A stretch of 64,000 bases of DNA from an uncultured Muribaculaceae bacterium (GTDB lineage: Bacteria; Bacteroidota; Bacteroidia; Bacteroidales; Muribaculaceae). Below, piece by piece: positions 10,201 through 15,806 of the stretch; positions within the stretch are counted from its first letter, which is position 1; every line of letters begins with the position of its first letter. Position numbers and translations under genes: made by a program. The stretch covers positions 22,264-86,263 of the forward strand of contig CAJTUF010000012.1 of assembly GCA_910579675.1 (NCBI GenBank), in the 5' to 3' direction. The notes below the pieces were generated by a model. That model was not told the DNA's origin. It did not search any database and was given only the letters and a program-made list of their open reading frames with translations.

Positions 10201-10370
10201 GAGGCGCCGATCATAGGCTCGCCCTCCTCATCTACTACCGTGCCGGTAGCCGTTATTTTGGCGATGGAAGATGTCGACTGAGCCGTCTCACCTGCCTGAA
10301 GCGTGACCGGGACTGCGGCAATCGCTCCCGTAGCGAGCCACGCGGCAACAAGAGTTTTACGAATCTTTAT
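7290..10370 (-). CDS. SusC/RagA-family TonB-dependent outer-membrane transporter, apparent ATA start
   Basis: This transporter carries glycans across the outer membrane using TonB energy. After a signal peptide come a carboxypeptidase-regulatory-like beta domain (around GEPMIGAS), the plug domain (VVVVGYGVQKK, then LVDGLPG and VLKDAASAAIYGSRAANGVI) and the 22-strand barrel ending in YTFGLTINI. The first ATG in frame (10212-10214) would remove the signal peptide and the start of the regulatory domain. Reading further upstream, the frame gives an intact signal peptide (KIRKTLVAAWLATGAIAAV) right after codon 10368-10370. That codon is ATA, and no ATG, GTG or TTG exists before the upstream stop at 10380-10382. 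I place the start at the ATA, as a rare start, a mutated ATG or a sequencing error. Confidence 0.9.
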   Translation of the reverse strand: MKIRKTLVAAWLATGAIAAVPVTLQAGETAQSTSSIAKITATGTVVDEEGEPMIGASVTEKGNPSNVVTTDLNGHYAIRVAPGSTLEITYVGYSLTAVKAGEDVHTVMKSASQDLSEVVVVGYGVQKKVNVVGSISTVDSKQLEGRTGGSVSNMINGYLSGVTITQSSGSPGSDQGTIRVRGVGSFGADPSPLILVDGLPGNMNDLTPAEIESISVLKDAASAAIYGSRAANGVILVTTKNGREGKTRVTYNGTVGWSSADDLPKLAHSYEYAEFYNMAVGTESYTPEMIQKYRDGSDPDNYADEMYLEELLGSHPVQTKHELSISGGSSRVSYQLTAAYMRTNGFFKKSYYDRFNGRLNLRANLAKNLTMGVLVNGTFGNRHEPSTPGSMDTGGNGGIVVSALRFPGLVPTYMQDGTVGLGPKLMGTPLAWLDCNSFYNDAIDRYKAQINFEYEIIPGLKAKVIGGYNYTTGRQRNYRADMTLTDGRGTGPSSLSEAWSRTAYKTFQGLLDYNVDLGRHHIGALLGYTWEDENQRTIGGYRNNYPSDDVPYLSAGGVDGQTNSGGGYDWAVQSVIGRLNYNYDERYLLEGTFRYDGSSRFPTDSKYGFFPSVGAGWRIANENFWKENESLSFVNNLKLKASYGILGNNNIGNYPYQSVYALGSNYVFGGVFTQGAAITTYVDPNLKWEKTHTWDIGLETGFFNNRLTFNASYFDRRTKDILYTPSASFSSIFGLAVSQINTGEVTNRGWEFEIGHRNRIGDVNYRVSGNFTIINNKVQTLGMGNVTQNNGMVGNGSNLFIGYPMQMIYGYKTDGVFLSDDEVKDWPDQSAIAKGAGAGDIRYVDIDGDGKVTTADRTFLGSNIPKYTFGLSAGLDWKGFDFSFLLQGVAKVSGMLSTYAGYAFWQEGNIQRWQMEECWNVQKDNRYPGYPRLEAYSNAGSRNTLTSDFWVRNAWFLKVRNIQLGYTLPQNTVKHLGLSGIRAYITLDNPLSFNDYPDGWDPEKRNNGGSYYPTMRSYTFGLTINI

Positions 10371-10516
10371 GATTAAATATTAAGGTGATAGATTGATTAT
10401 GTTGCTATGATGTGGCATTCAGCTGGAATGCCTGCGGGAGAGTGGCGGAGAGAGGGCCTACTGAACCGGAGAGAGGCAAGCGTGACGCAAAAAATGGATC
10501 AGAATGGTTTGTTATG

Positions 10517-10524
10517 CAAAGTTA
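10517..10524 (-). promoter_or_regulatory. -7 box of the SusC-SusD-sulfatase operon
   Basis: TAACTTTG on the minus strand followed by CA is a good Bacteroidetes -7 element. It implies a leader of about 140 bases before the SusC signal peptide codons. No TTG at the usual distance is seen. The rest of 10371-10585 shows no gene. Confidence 0.5.
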
Positions 10525-10585
10525 AACAAATCGATAATGACGATAATTCATTTAACTTTTGTTAACCAATACCGACCCCGGCGGG

Positions 10586-12082
10586 TCACTTACCCCTACC
10601 GAGAGAGTCACGCTCGATGATCTTCCGGAATTTCCGGCTCTCCTGAGGGCATGCCAGCGAGAGATCATGAAGCTCATGAGGGTCGGCAGCCAGATTGTAG
10701 AGCTCAGAGCCCGCGCCTCGCCGGGGAGCTATATATTTCCAGTCGCCAAGACGCAGGGCTATGTCGCCGCCATTGTTTTGTGTGAGTATATACTCGCGGT
10801 AGACCGGGGCCGAAACCGAGGTGAAAAGCGCCGAGCCATCTACACCATCGGCCGCCTCAGCCTCTGTAAGACTGAATCCGAGCAGACCGGCGAGAGTCGA
10901 CTTCAGATCAAGAAACCCGAAACGCTGTGTCTGCTCAAAGGGCCTGTCAAGACCTGCCGGCCATGAATAGACAAACGGCACCCGGGTGCCACCCTCGTAA
11001 AGCGAATATTTCTCGCCTCGCATATCCCCGTAAGGATCATGAAATCCTATATTCTCGAATGCGCCATCGTCGTATCCTTCCTTTATCATAGGAGCATTGT
11101 CGGAGGTCACCACTATTATGGTATTGTCGTAGAGATCCCGCTCCTTCAATGCTGCCACCAGCTCACCCACACAATAGTCAAACTCCTCTATGACATCGCC
11201 ATAGATCCCGGCCGCCGACTTGCCACGGAAAGGTGCCGACGGCACCCTCGGCTCATGGGCATTATTAGGAGCATAATACACGAAAAAGGGCCTGTCCTTA
11301 TGCGCCTCAACATAGTCCAGGAGATGTGAGAGCAGATTGCCTGCCATCTGCGAATCGTCCCAGCGGGCATTATGACCTCCCGACATCCATCCTATGCGGC
11401 TTATGCCGTTGACTATGGTGGCGTCGTGGCCCCAGATCGGTTTGAGGGTTAGAAGCTCAGGATTTTCCTTACCCGTTGGGTCCGATCCTACCTTATGCCT
11501 ATACGACACCTCAATCGGATCGCTCGGGTCGAGCCCCTCCACACGATCGTTTTCGATATAAACGCAAGGCACACGGTCGTTGGTGGCAGGGAAGAAGTAA
11601 GCATAGTCAAACCCCACATCAAGCGGCCCTCCGGCAATGGAAGAGTTGAAATCGACAGGCCTGTCGGGAGAGCCCAGACCGAGATGCCACTTCCCCACCA
11701 GCGCAGTGGCATAACCGTTGCGGCGGAAGAGTGCCGGCAGTGTAAGCTCATCGCTGCCGATAGTGAGAGGTGCGTCGGCCGGAAGAATGCCCACATTGCG
11801 CCTCCAGGCATACTTACCCGTCAGAAGTGAATAGCGCGACGGCGACGAAGTCGAAGCCGGAGCATAAGCATTGGTAAATCTTACCCCCTCGCGTGCCAAT
11901 GCGTCGATATTGGGAGTGGATATGAACCGGGAGCCGTAACACCCTATGTCGCCATAGCCAAGATCGTCGGCAAGTATCACTATCACATTGGGATTGGGCC
12001 TCATGCCATCGGGAGCATCTGAGGCTGCCGCTGATGCGCCTGCAGCCATCATTGCCGTCATTGCTATCAGTTTGCTGTTCAT
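10586..12082 (-). CDS. S1-family sulfatase, serine-type (second copy)
   Basis: This is a 498-residue secreted sulfatase of the same family as 4027-5604. The start chosen is MNSKLIAM, because a longer frame to 12139 would begin upstream of the -7 box at 12117-12124. A signal peptide covers about the first 20 residues. ILADDLGYGD gives the metal aspartates, S79-S-P-S-R is the formylglycine motif (serine type), and GKWHLGLG and VVTSDNAP complete the active site. It has its own promoter and lies upstream of the SusC operon on the same strand, so it belongs to the same locus but is transcribed separately. It probably removes a differently placed sulfate from the same glycan; that is inference. Confidence 0.92.
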   Translation of the reverse strand: MNSKLIAMTAMMAAGASAAASDAPDGMRPNPNVIVILADDLGYGDIGCYGSRFISTPNIDALAREGVRFTNAYAPASTSSPSRYSLLTGKYAWRRNVGILPADAPLTIGSDELTLPALFRRNGYATALVGKWHLGLGSPDRPVDFNSSIAGGPLDVGFDYAYFFPATNDRVPCVYIENDRVEGLDPSDPIEVSYRHKVGSDPTGKENPELLTLKPIWGHDATIVNGISRIGWMSGGHNARWDDSQMAGNLLSHLLDYVEAHKDRPFFVYYAPNNAHEPRVPSAPFRGKSAAGIYGDVIEEFDYCVGELVAALKERDLYDNTIIVVTSDNAPMIKEGYDDGAFENIGFHDPYGDMRGEKYSLYEGGTRVPFVYSWPAGLDRPFEQTQRFGFLDLKSTLAGLLGFSLTEAEAADGVDGSALFTSVSAPVYREYILTQNNGGDIALRLGDWKYIAPRRGAGSELYNLAADPHELHDLSLACPQESRKFRKIIERDSLGRGK

Positions 12083-12116
12083 GGTTATCAGAGATATGTC
12101 ATTTTTAAAATATGCG

Positions 12117-12124
12117 CAAATATA
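12117..12124 (-). promoter_or_regulatory. -7 box of the second sulfatase gene
   Basis: TATATTTG on the minus strand matches TAnnTTTG. It lies 34 bases before the ATG at 12082 and rules out the longer frame that begins at 12139. Confidence 0.6.
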
Positions 12125-12244
12125 GGTTAGATCGACCACATATAGGATGGAAACGGCATATTAGCAGATGGACATTCCTGCAGTGGTGGCAACTGCGCCA
12201 CCACCGCATTCCACAAAAAAAGCTACCCTTCCATCGCAATGCTA

Positions 12245-12275
12245 TTGTTTATTATCTGAATTATCACTACCTTTG
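12245..12275 (+). promoter_or_regulatory. Promoter of tRNA-Pro
   Basis: TTG (12245-12247), 20 bases, then TACCTTTG (12268-12275) is an exact Bacteroidetes housekeeping promoter. It lies 15 bases before the mature tRNA. Confidence 0.8.
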
Positions 12276-12290
12276 CAACCGCAAAAGTCA

Positions 12291-12364
12291 CGGAGTGTTG
12301 CGCAGCCCGGTAGCGCGCCTGCTTTGGGAGCAGGAGGTCGCAGGTTCGAATCCTGTCACTCCGA
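12291..12364 (+). tRNA. tRNA-Pro (anticodon TGG)
   Basis: This is a 74-nt cloverleaf. The acceptor stem CGGAGTG pairs with CACTCCG, the anticodon stem CCTGC pairs with GCAGG around loop TTTGGGA, and the T-arm has the TTCGAAT loop. The anticodon TGG reads proline CCN codons. CCA is not encoded. The tRNA marks the left border of the AT-richer island that follows. Confidence 0.95.
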
Positions 12365-12375
12365 CACTCTACGCA

Positions 12376-12417
12376 ACAGGCTCGGAATCAATCGACAAGC
12401 GATTGTTCCGAGCCTGT
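12376..12417 (+). terminator. Long hairpin after tRNA-Pro
   Basis: ACAGGCTCGGAA (12376-12387) pairs perfectly with TTCCGAGCCTGT (12406-12417), and CAATCG/CGATTG pair inside, giving an almost unbroken 18-bp stem. Only a short pyrimidine stretch follows, so it may be the tRNA terminator with a weak tail. Confidence 0.6.
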
Positions 12418-12449
12418 CGCTTCTTCGCCCGACATGGGCATAATCTAAT

Positions 12450-12770
12450 GTGTGTAAGTCCCTAACGCGGCCTGATAGCGGCAAGCGTACAGCTAAAGAC
12501 AAGCTGTCAATGGCGACATTGGGTGTGAAGGAAGTCGGCGGCAAAGCACTGGCCTGACGTACAGAACCTTTAGCTCATCGACCGAAGGGAGATAAACTTG
12601 ATAGCAAGGCGTTTGCTCATGGGTAAGACTGCAAGAGAAGTCAAAGCCCGATAGCTATTCGGAACGAGTGGCGTAAATCAAGCAGGTATACGTGTGAAAG
12701 ATTATGCTCTTATTCGGGGAGGTTTCACGGACGCAGCGGCAACCGACTTATCTCAGCCGCATGATTGAGC
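12450..12770 (+). mobile_element. Truncated group II intron (5' RNA part only)
   Basis: The segment begins with GTGTG and continues AAGTCCCTAACGCGGCC. It then shows motifs I recognise from domain I of a common gut group II intron: GGTGTGAAGGAAGTCGGCGG, CAAAGCCCGATAGCTATTCG and, near 12716, CGGGGAGGTTTCACGGAC. The reverse transcriptase/maturase gene that should follow in domain IV is missing, as are domains V and VI. After about 12770 the sequence changes to an RteC-like frame, so the intron is a dead fragment. It begins about 30 bases after the tRNA-Pro hairpin. The 3' limit is approximate. Confidence 0.65.
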
Positions 12771-13126
12771 ATGTGCGCCTGATGATAACCCACCCACCAT
12801 TGCCGACAAAGAAAGACAACACCGCATTACTGGCTTTGGCTGTGAGCGGTAAAATCACAAAAGCCGACATAGCTCAGCTCGGCAGAGCAATTCATGCCGC
12901 GGCATACAGCTCGACGAGTGTAACAATCTACGGGGGCATATCGGGGCTTGCCACCCTGTTCGGTATGGAAATCAGCGAGGCATACGCCAATACCTGCTAT
13001 GCCGGCATGAAATACCGTTGCAAAAAAAGCTACACGGACTTTATTGACAATCTCTGCGACACCTTCCTTGAACGCATAGAAAGAGACCTCGACAAGAAAA
13101 AGAAGAAAGAAACAACCACAGTATAA
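12761..13126 (+). pseudogene. RteC-like C-terminal fragment
   Basis: The open frame runs directly out of the intron fragment, and the first few residues may be intron-derived. From about ALLALAVSGKI onward its layout resembles the C-terminal half of RteC, the regulator of Bacteroides conjugative transposons. It has a helix pair, an FGMEISEAY segment and a basic RKxxxTxFID-type helix ending in LERIERD and a lysine run. No N-terminal part is present, and no start can be chosen with confidence (ATG at 12761 or 12782). It is most likely a leftover of an excised or decayed mobile element. The family call is from pattern only. Confidence 0.45.
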
Positions 13127-13260
13127 CAACATCGTCCCGGCAGTCCAAACTGTCGTGATGCTTCATAATTTGACATCATGTAGCTATCTGTATATAAGAT
13201 AGTTAAGTATTAGCTTAATTCAAAATATAAAAAGACGACCAATATATGCCGAAAATTTGT

Positions 13261-13268
13261 TATCTTTG
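13261..13268 (+). promoter_or_regulatory. -7 box of the unknown-PIN-HigA cassette
   Basis: TATCTTTG matches TAnnTTTG and lies 28 bases before the ATG at 13296. This supports that start and a single transcript for the three genes. Confidence 0.6.
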
Positions 13269-13295
13269 CAAAGCGACTATCGCATTTGGAAAAAA

Positions 13296-14075
13296 ATGGA
13301 CGATTCAGGAAAAATAGAAATTAGAGTCGTTGGCCGTTTGGGCAATGAACCTCTTTCTCCCGATAATTTTGATATTCGGGAGATAAAGAGTTTGTTTGAT
13401 GTGGTTGAGACATTGCTCTATCCAAATCAAAAGATTAGCCGTGCCCCTATTTCTTACTCGTTGGAAACTGGCTCGGTCAGAAATGTATTTAAGACCACCC
13501 TTCAGAGTGCCACTACTTTTCTTGCCATTGTATCCTTGGTGCAACAGACCGGTTCGCTTGATGGTCTTGAAATAAATACGGCAAGAGCAATTCAGGAAGT
13601 CCAGAAATCTGCAATAAGGAACGGTTTTACCTATGAGTTCGGACGCCCCGGAGACGGTAGCCCTTCTTTAATTATATCAAATAAGACTTCATATCATATA
13701 AATGAAAACCTTTGGGCTGATGCAGAATTCTATTTTTATGGGATGCTCGTCAATGCAGGAGGAAAAGATAAAACAAATATCCACATTCAAACCAAGGACA
13801 ACGGTTTGATTACGATTTCTACTGAGAAAGAGTTTTTACAGGACAGGGAGGATAATGTTTTATACAAATATTTTATGGTAAGAGCGATCGGCCGCCAAAA
13901 TATAAAATCAGGAGCAATCGACATGGCCAGTTTGCATTTGCTGGAACTTACACCGTTTGATCCGACATACAAAGAGCAATATTTGGCACGTTTGATTAAA
14001 CGCGCCACTCCAAAATGGGCAGGTGTCGGTGACGCGGATCAATGGCTTTCAGAAATAAGAGGAACTAATGGCTAA
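13296..14075 (+). CDS. Unknown protein, first gene of a PIN/HigA cassette
   Basis: This is a 259-residue soluble protein with no signal peptide and no motif I can name. I start it at MDDSGKIEIRVVG because a longer frame (13257) would overlap the -7 box. The N-terminal half has a beta-strand pattern (KIEIRVVGRLG, then a phrase SYSLETGSVRNVFKT), followed by a hydrophobic helix (ATTFLAIVSLV). The C-terminal half carries ADAEFYFYGML and a conserved-looking end, KWAGVGDADQWLSEIRG. The next gene (PIN nuclease) starts inside its last codons, with an 8-base overlap, so the two are translated together. The sequence is much AT-richer than the core genes, which points to horizontal transfer. Confidence 0.8.
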   Translation: MDDSGKIEIRVVGRLGNEPLSPDNFDIREIKSLFDVVETLLYPNQKISRAPISYSLETGSVRNVFKTTLQSATTFLAIVSLVQQTGSLDGLEINTARAIQEVQKSAIRNGFTYEFGRPGDGSPSLIISNKTSYHINENLWADAEFYFYGMLVNAGGKDKTNIHIQTKDNGLITISTEKEFLQDREDNVLYKYFMVRAIGRQNIKSGAIDMASLHLLELTPFDPTYKEQYLARLIKRATPKWAGVGDADQWLSEIRGTNG

Positions 14076-14574
14076 GAAAAAGGAAGATATTGGATACAGT
14101 GTCATTCTTGACACAAGTTTTATGATTCGCTTGTTAAGCGAGTCCGAAAAGTTGCATTCCAATGCGTTGGGATACTTCAAATACTTTTTGGAGCATGATA
14201 TTCCGATGTATTTTTCCACAGTGTCTGTTGCGGAATATTGTGTAAAGGGGGATTTTGATGATTTGCCTTTTCAAAATATAAGGATTCTTCCATTCAATAT
14301 ATTCCATGCCAAATCGGCCGGTCATTTCGCAGACGCTCTATTTCAAGCTAAATCAAAGGGCCAGATAGAAATTCCTAATAGGCTTATCATTCCCAATGAC
14401 TCCAAGATATTTGCTCAAGGAGCAGTGGAAAAGGATATCAGATACTTTGTAACTTCCGATATTAAATCAGAACGTAATATTGCAATAATCCGTGAAGTTT
14501 GTGGAGCAGAGCTTGAGCATCTTGACATTACCAAACCTTATTCTGAAACTTTCGGCGTATTGGATTTAGGTTAA
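14068..14574 (+). CDS. PIN-domain ribonuclease-like protein
   Basis: This is a 168-residue PIN domain protein. PIN domains are Mg2+-dependent RNases, often toxins of toxin-antitoxin pairs. The acidic centre is visible: D15 in VILDTSF, E56 in VSVAEY, D111 in PNDSKIF and D131 in VTSDIKSE, all at family-like spacing. It overlaps the upstream unknown gene by 8 bases and is followed after one base by a HigA-type repressor gene. Its partner is unclear. Usual PIN toxins pair with small antitoxins, whereas here a 259-residue protein precedes and a HigA-like protein follows. It could also be a housekeeping-style effector in a defence cassette. Confidence 0.8.
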   Translation: MAKKKEDIGYSVILDTSFMIRLLSESEKLHSNALGYFKYFLEHDIPMYFSTVSVAEYCVKGDFDDLPFQNIRILPFNIFHAKSAGHFADALFQAKSKGQIEIPNRLIIPNDSKIFAQGAVEKDIRYFVTSDIKSERNIAIIREVCGAELEHLDITKPYSETFGVLDLG

Positions 14575-14575
14575 A

Positions 14576-14920
14576 ATGATAACACTTCCGAACATCGACC
14601 CTTCAATGATTGCAAATAATCTGACACCCTTTGAGCCGACTCACCCCGGAGAACTTATACGCGATGAGCTGGAAGAACGTAATTTGACGCAAGCCAAACT
14701 TGCCGAACAGATTGGAGTGTCGCCATTGTTGCTGAATGAGGTAGTCAACGGTAAACGTGGCGTCAATACAGACCTGGCTCTTTTGCTCGAAGCGGCATTG
14801 GGAATATCCGCAAATATGTTTTTGCAACTTCAGGCAGATTACAATATGCAGGTCGCAAAGTCTGACTCAACTTTCATGAGCCGCCTTGCAAATATCCGCA
14901 AGATTGCAGCGGTATTATAA
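14576..14920 (+). CDS. HigA-family XRE antitoxin/repressor
   Basis: This 114-residue protein has the HigA signature THPGELIRDELEER, followed by the XRE helix-turn-helix (LTQAKLAEQIGVSPLLLNEVVNGKRG) and the LALLLEAALGISANMFLQLQ stretch. HigA proteins bind HigB toxins and repress their own operon. Here no HigB is present; the adjacent gene encodes a PIN nuclease, so a swapped toxin partner is likely. It starts one base after the PIN stop codon. It probably autoregulates the promoter at 13261; no operator palindrome was identified. Confidence 0.88.
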   Translation: MITLPNIDPSMIANNLTPFEPTHPGELIRDELEERNLTQAKLAEQIGVSPLLLNEVVNGKRGVNTDLALLLEAALGISANMFLQLQADYNMQVAKSDSTFMSRLANIRKIAAVL

Positions 14921-14942
14921 GATACAACAGTATAAGAATACA

Positions 14943-14972
14943 CCACCCCGGCATAATATTCTGTCGGGGTGG
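14943..14972 (+). terminator. Hairpin after the HigA-like gene
   Basis: CCACCCCG (14943-14950) pairs with CGGGGTGG (14965-14972). It lies 22 bases after the stop codon of the cassette. No T-run follows, so the terminator role is tentative. Confidence 0.5.
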
Positions 14973-15030
14973 CGCGTATAATGGGGTTAGTGCTTATTAA
15001 GCAGGTGGCAAAGTTGCGTATCTTCGGCAA

Positions 15031-15501
15031 TCAGTTGGTGTGCTGAATCAGTGCATCTGCAATCTCTTTGGGATTCTCACATCCGAGGAGATATTTTTTC
15101 CCGTCGGTCAATCTGACAAGAAAGCAATCGGATGCGTTGCCATAGTAGGCAAAATATCTTCCGATCGATGGCTCGTGAAACCATCCGTAATAGCCAAACC
15201 AGCCGCCACTTCCGCAAATGCGTTTGTCGGCCTTTGTCGGAGCAAATAATTTTACAGACTCAATGCTGCTCAACGGAATCGATTTGACTCTAAGAGGTCT
15301 GTTGATGTTTAATGTGCCGTTTTCAACAGAAATGGATAATGGCATATAAAGCAAAGCTGTCAGACAAAGGACTATAAATACGCCGACCACCAGATATTTT
15401 ACGAATGGAATTTCTGCATAGCAAAATGCTGCCAATACAACGGCAGACACTATCGCTGTCATGATTTTGCACCAAGTGCTGAGCTTTACCTTGCTCCTCA
15501 T
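15031..15501 (-). CDS. Small membrane protein with a PH-like (bPH) domain
   Basis: This is a 156-residue protein with two adjacent transmembrane helices near the N-terminus (about residues 10-55). A soluble beta domain follows, starting LSISVENGTLNI and running RPLRVKSIPLSSIESVKLF, as in bacterial PH (DUF304-like) domains. A glycine- and tyrosine-rich insertion (GGWFGYYGWFHEP) precedes FLVRLTDGKKYLL. I choose the ATG at 15501; the frame also runs up to 15564 but has no better start there. It lies in the AT-rich island, convergent with the PIN/HigA cassette. Function unknown; probably inner-membrane. Confidence 0.7.
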   Translation of the reverse strand: MRSKVKLSTWCKIMTAIVSAVVLAAFCYAEIPFVKYLVVGVFIVLCLTALLYMPLSISVENGTLNINRPLRVKSIPLSSIESVKLFAPTKADKRICGSGGWFGYYGWFHEPSIGRYFAYYGNASDCFLVRLTDGKKYLLGCENPKEIADALIQHTN

Positions 15502-15617
15502 AAGGGGGTGAATTATATGCCATAGGCCCATAGGCGGTTGATAGTCAAAGAATACGTGGGCCAACTATGCCATCATGTTCGGGATAGGCATAACGTTTCT
15601 TATTGTCCAAAAAATGT

Positions 15618-15636
15618 CGCGGGGTGAGGTGCCCCG
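15618..15636. repeat. Small GC hairpin upstream of pheT
   Basis: GCGGGG pairs with CCCCGC around a 7-base loop. On the minus strand a T6 run follows, so it has terminator form, but no minus-strand gene ends here. It lies near the right border of the AT-rich island. Confidence 0.4.
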
Positions 15637-15745
15637 CTCCAACGGCAAAAATAGTAAAAAAATCTGTGAGTCAGAAGGCGGGCCGCCCGAATGAATCAGA
15701 GAATTTACCGAAAGGGAGTTCCGGGGGAGGGTTTTGGCGGATTAT

Positions 15746-15777
15746 TTGGCGCATTAGCTGAATTTTTAGTAATTTTG
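15746..15777 (+). promoter_or_regulatory. Promoter of pheT
   Basis: TTG (15746-15748), 21 bases, then TAATTTTG (15770-15777), followed by a leader of about 25 bases to the pheT ATG. Confidence 0.6.
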
Positions 15778-15806
15778 CGGCATATTATGTCTGAACTACA
15801 CCAATC

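Noticed and set aside
10212..10214. ATG at 10214 as the true start of the first SusC gene
   Set aside because: It would cut off a clear signal peptide and the first strand of the regulatory domain; the upstream frame codes for both.
15600..15660. attR-like copy of the tRNA-Pro 3' end at the right border of the island
   Set aside because: I looked for the last 20 bases of the tRNA in this area and found no match, so no attachment site is claimed.
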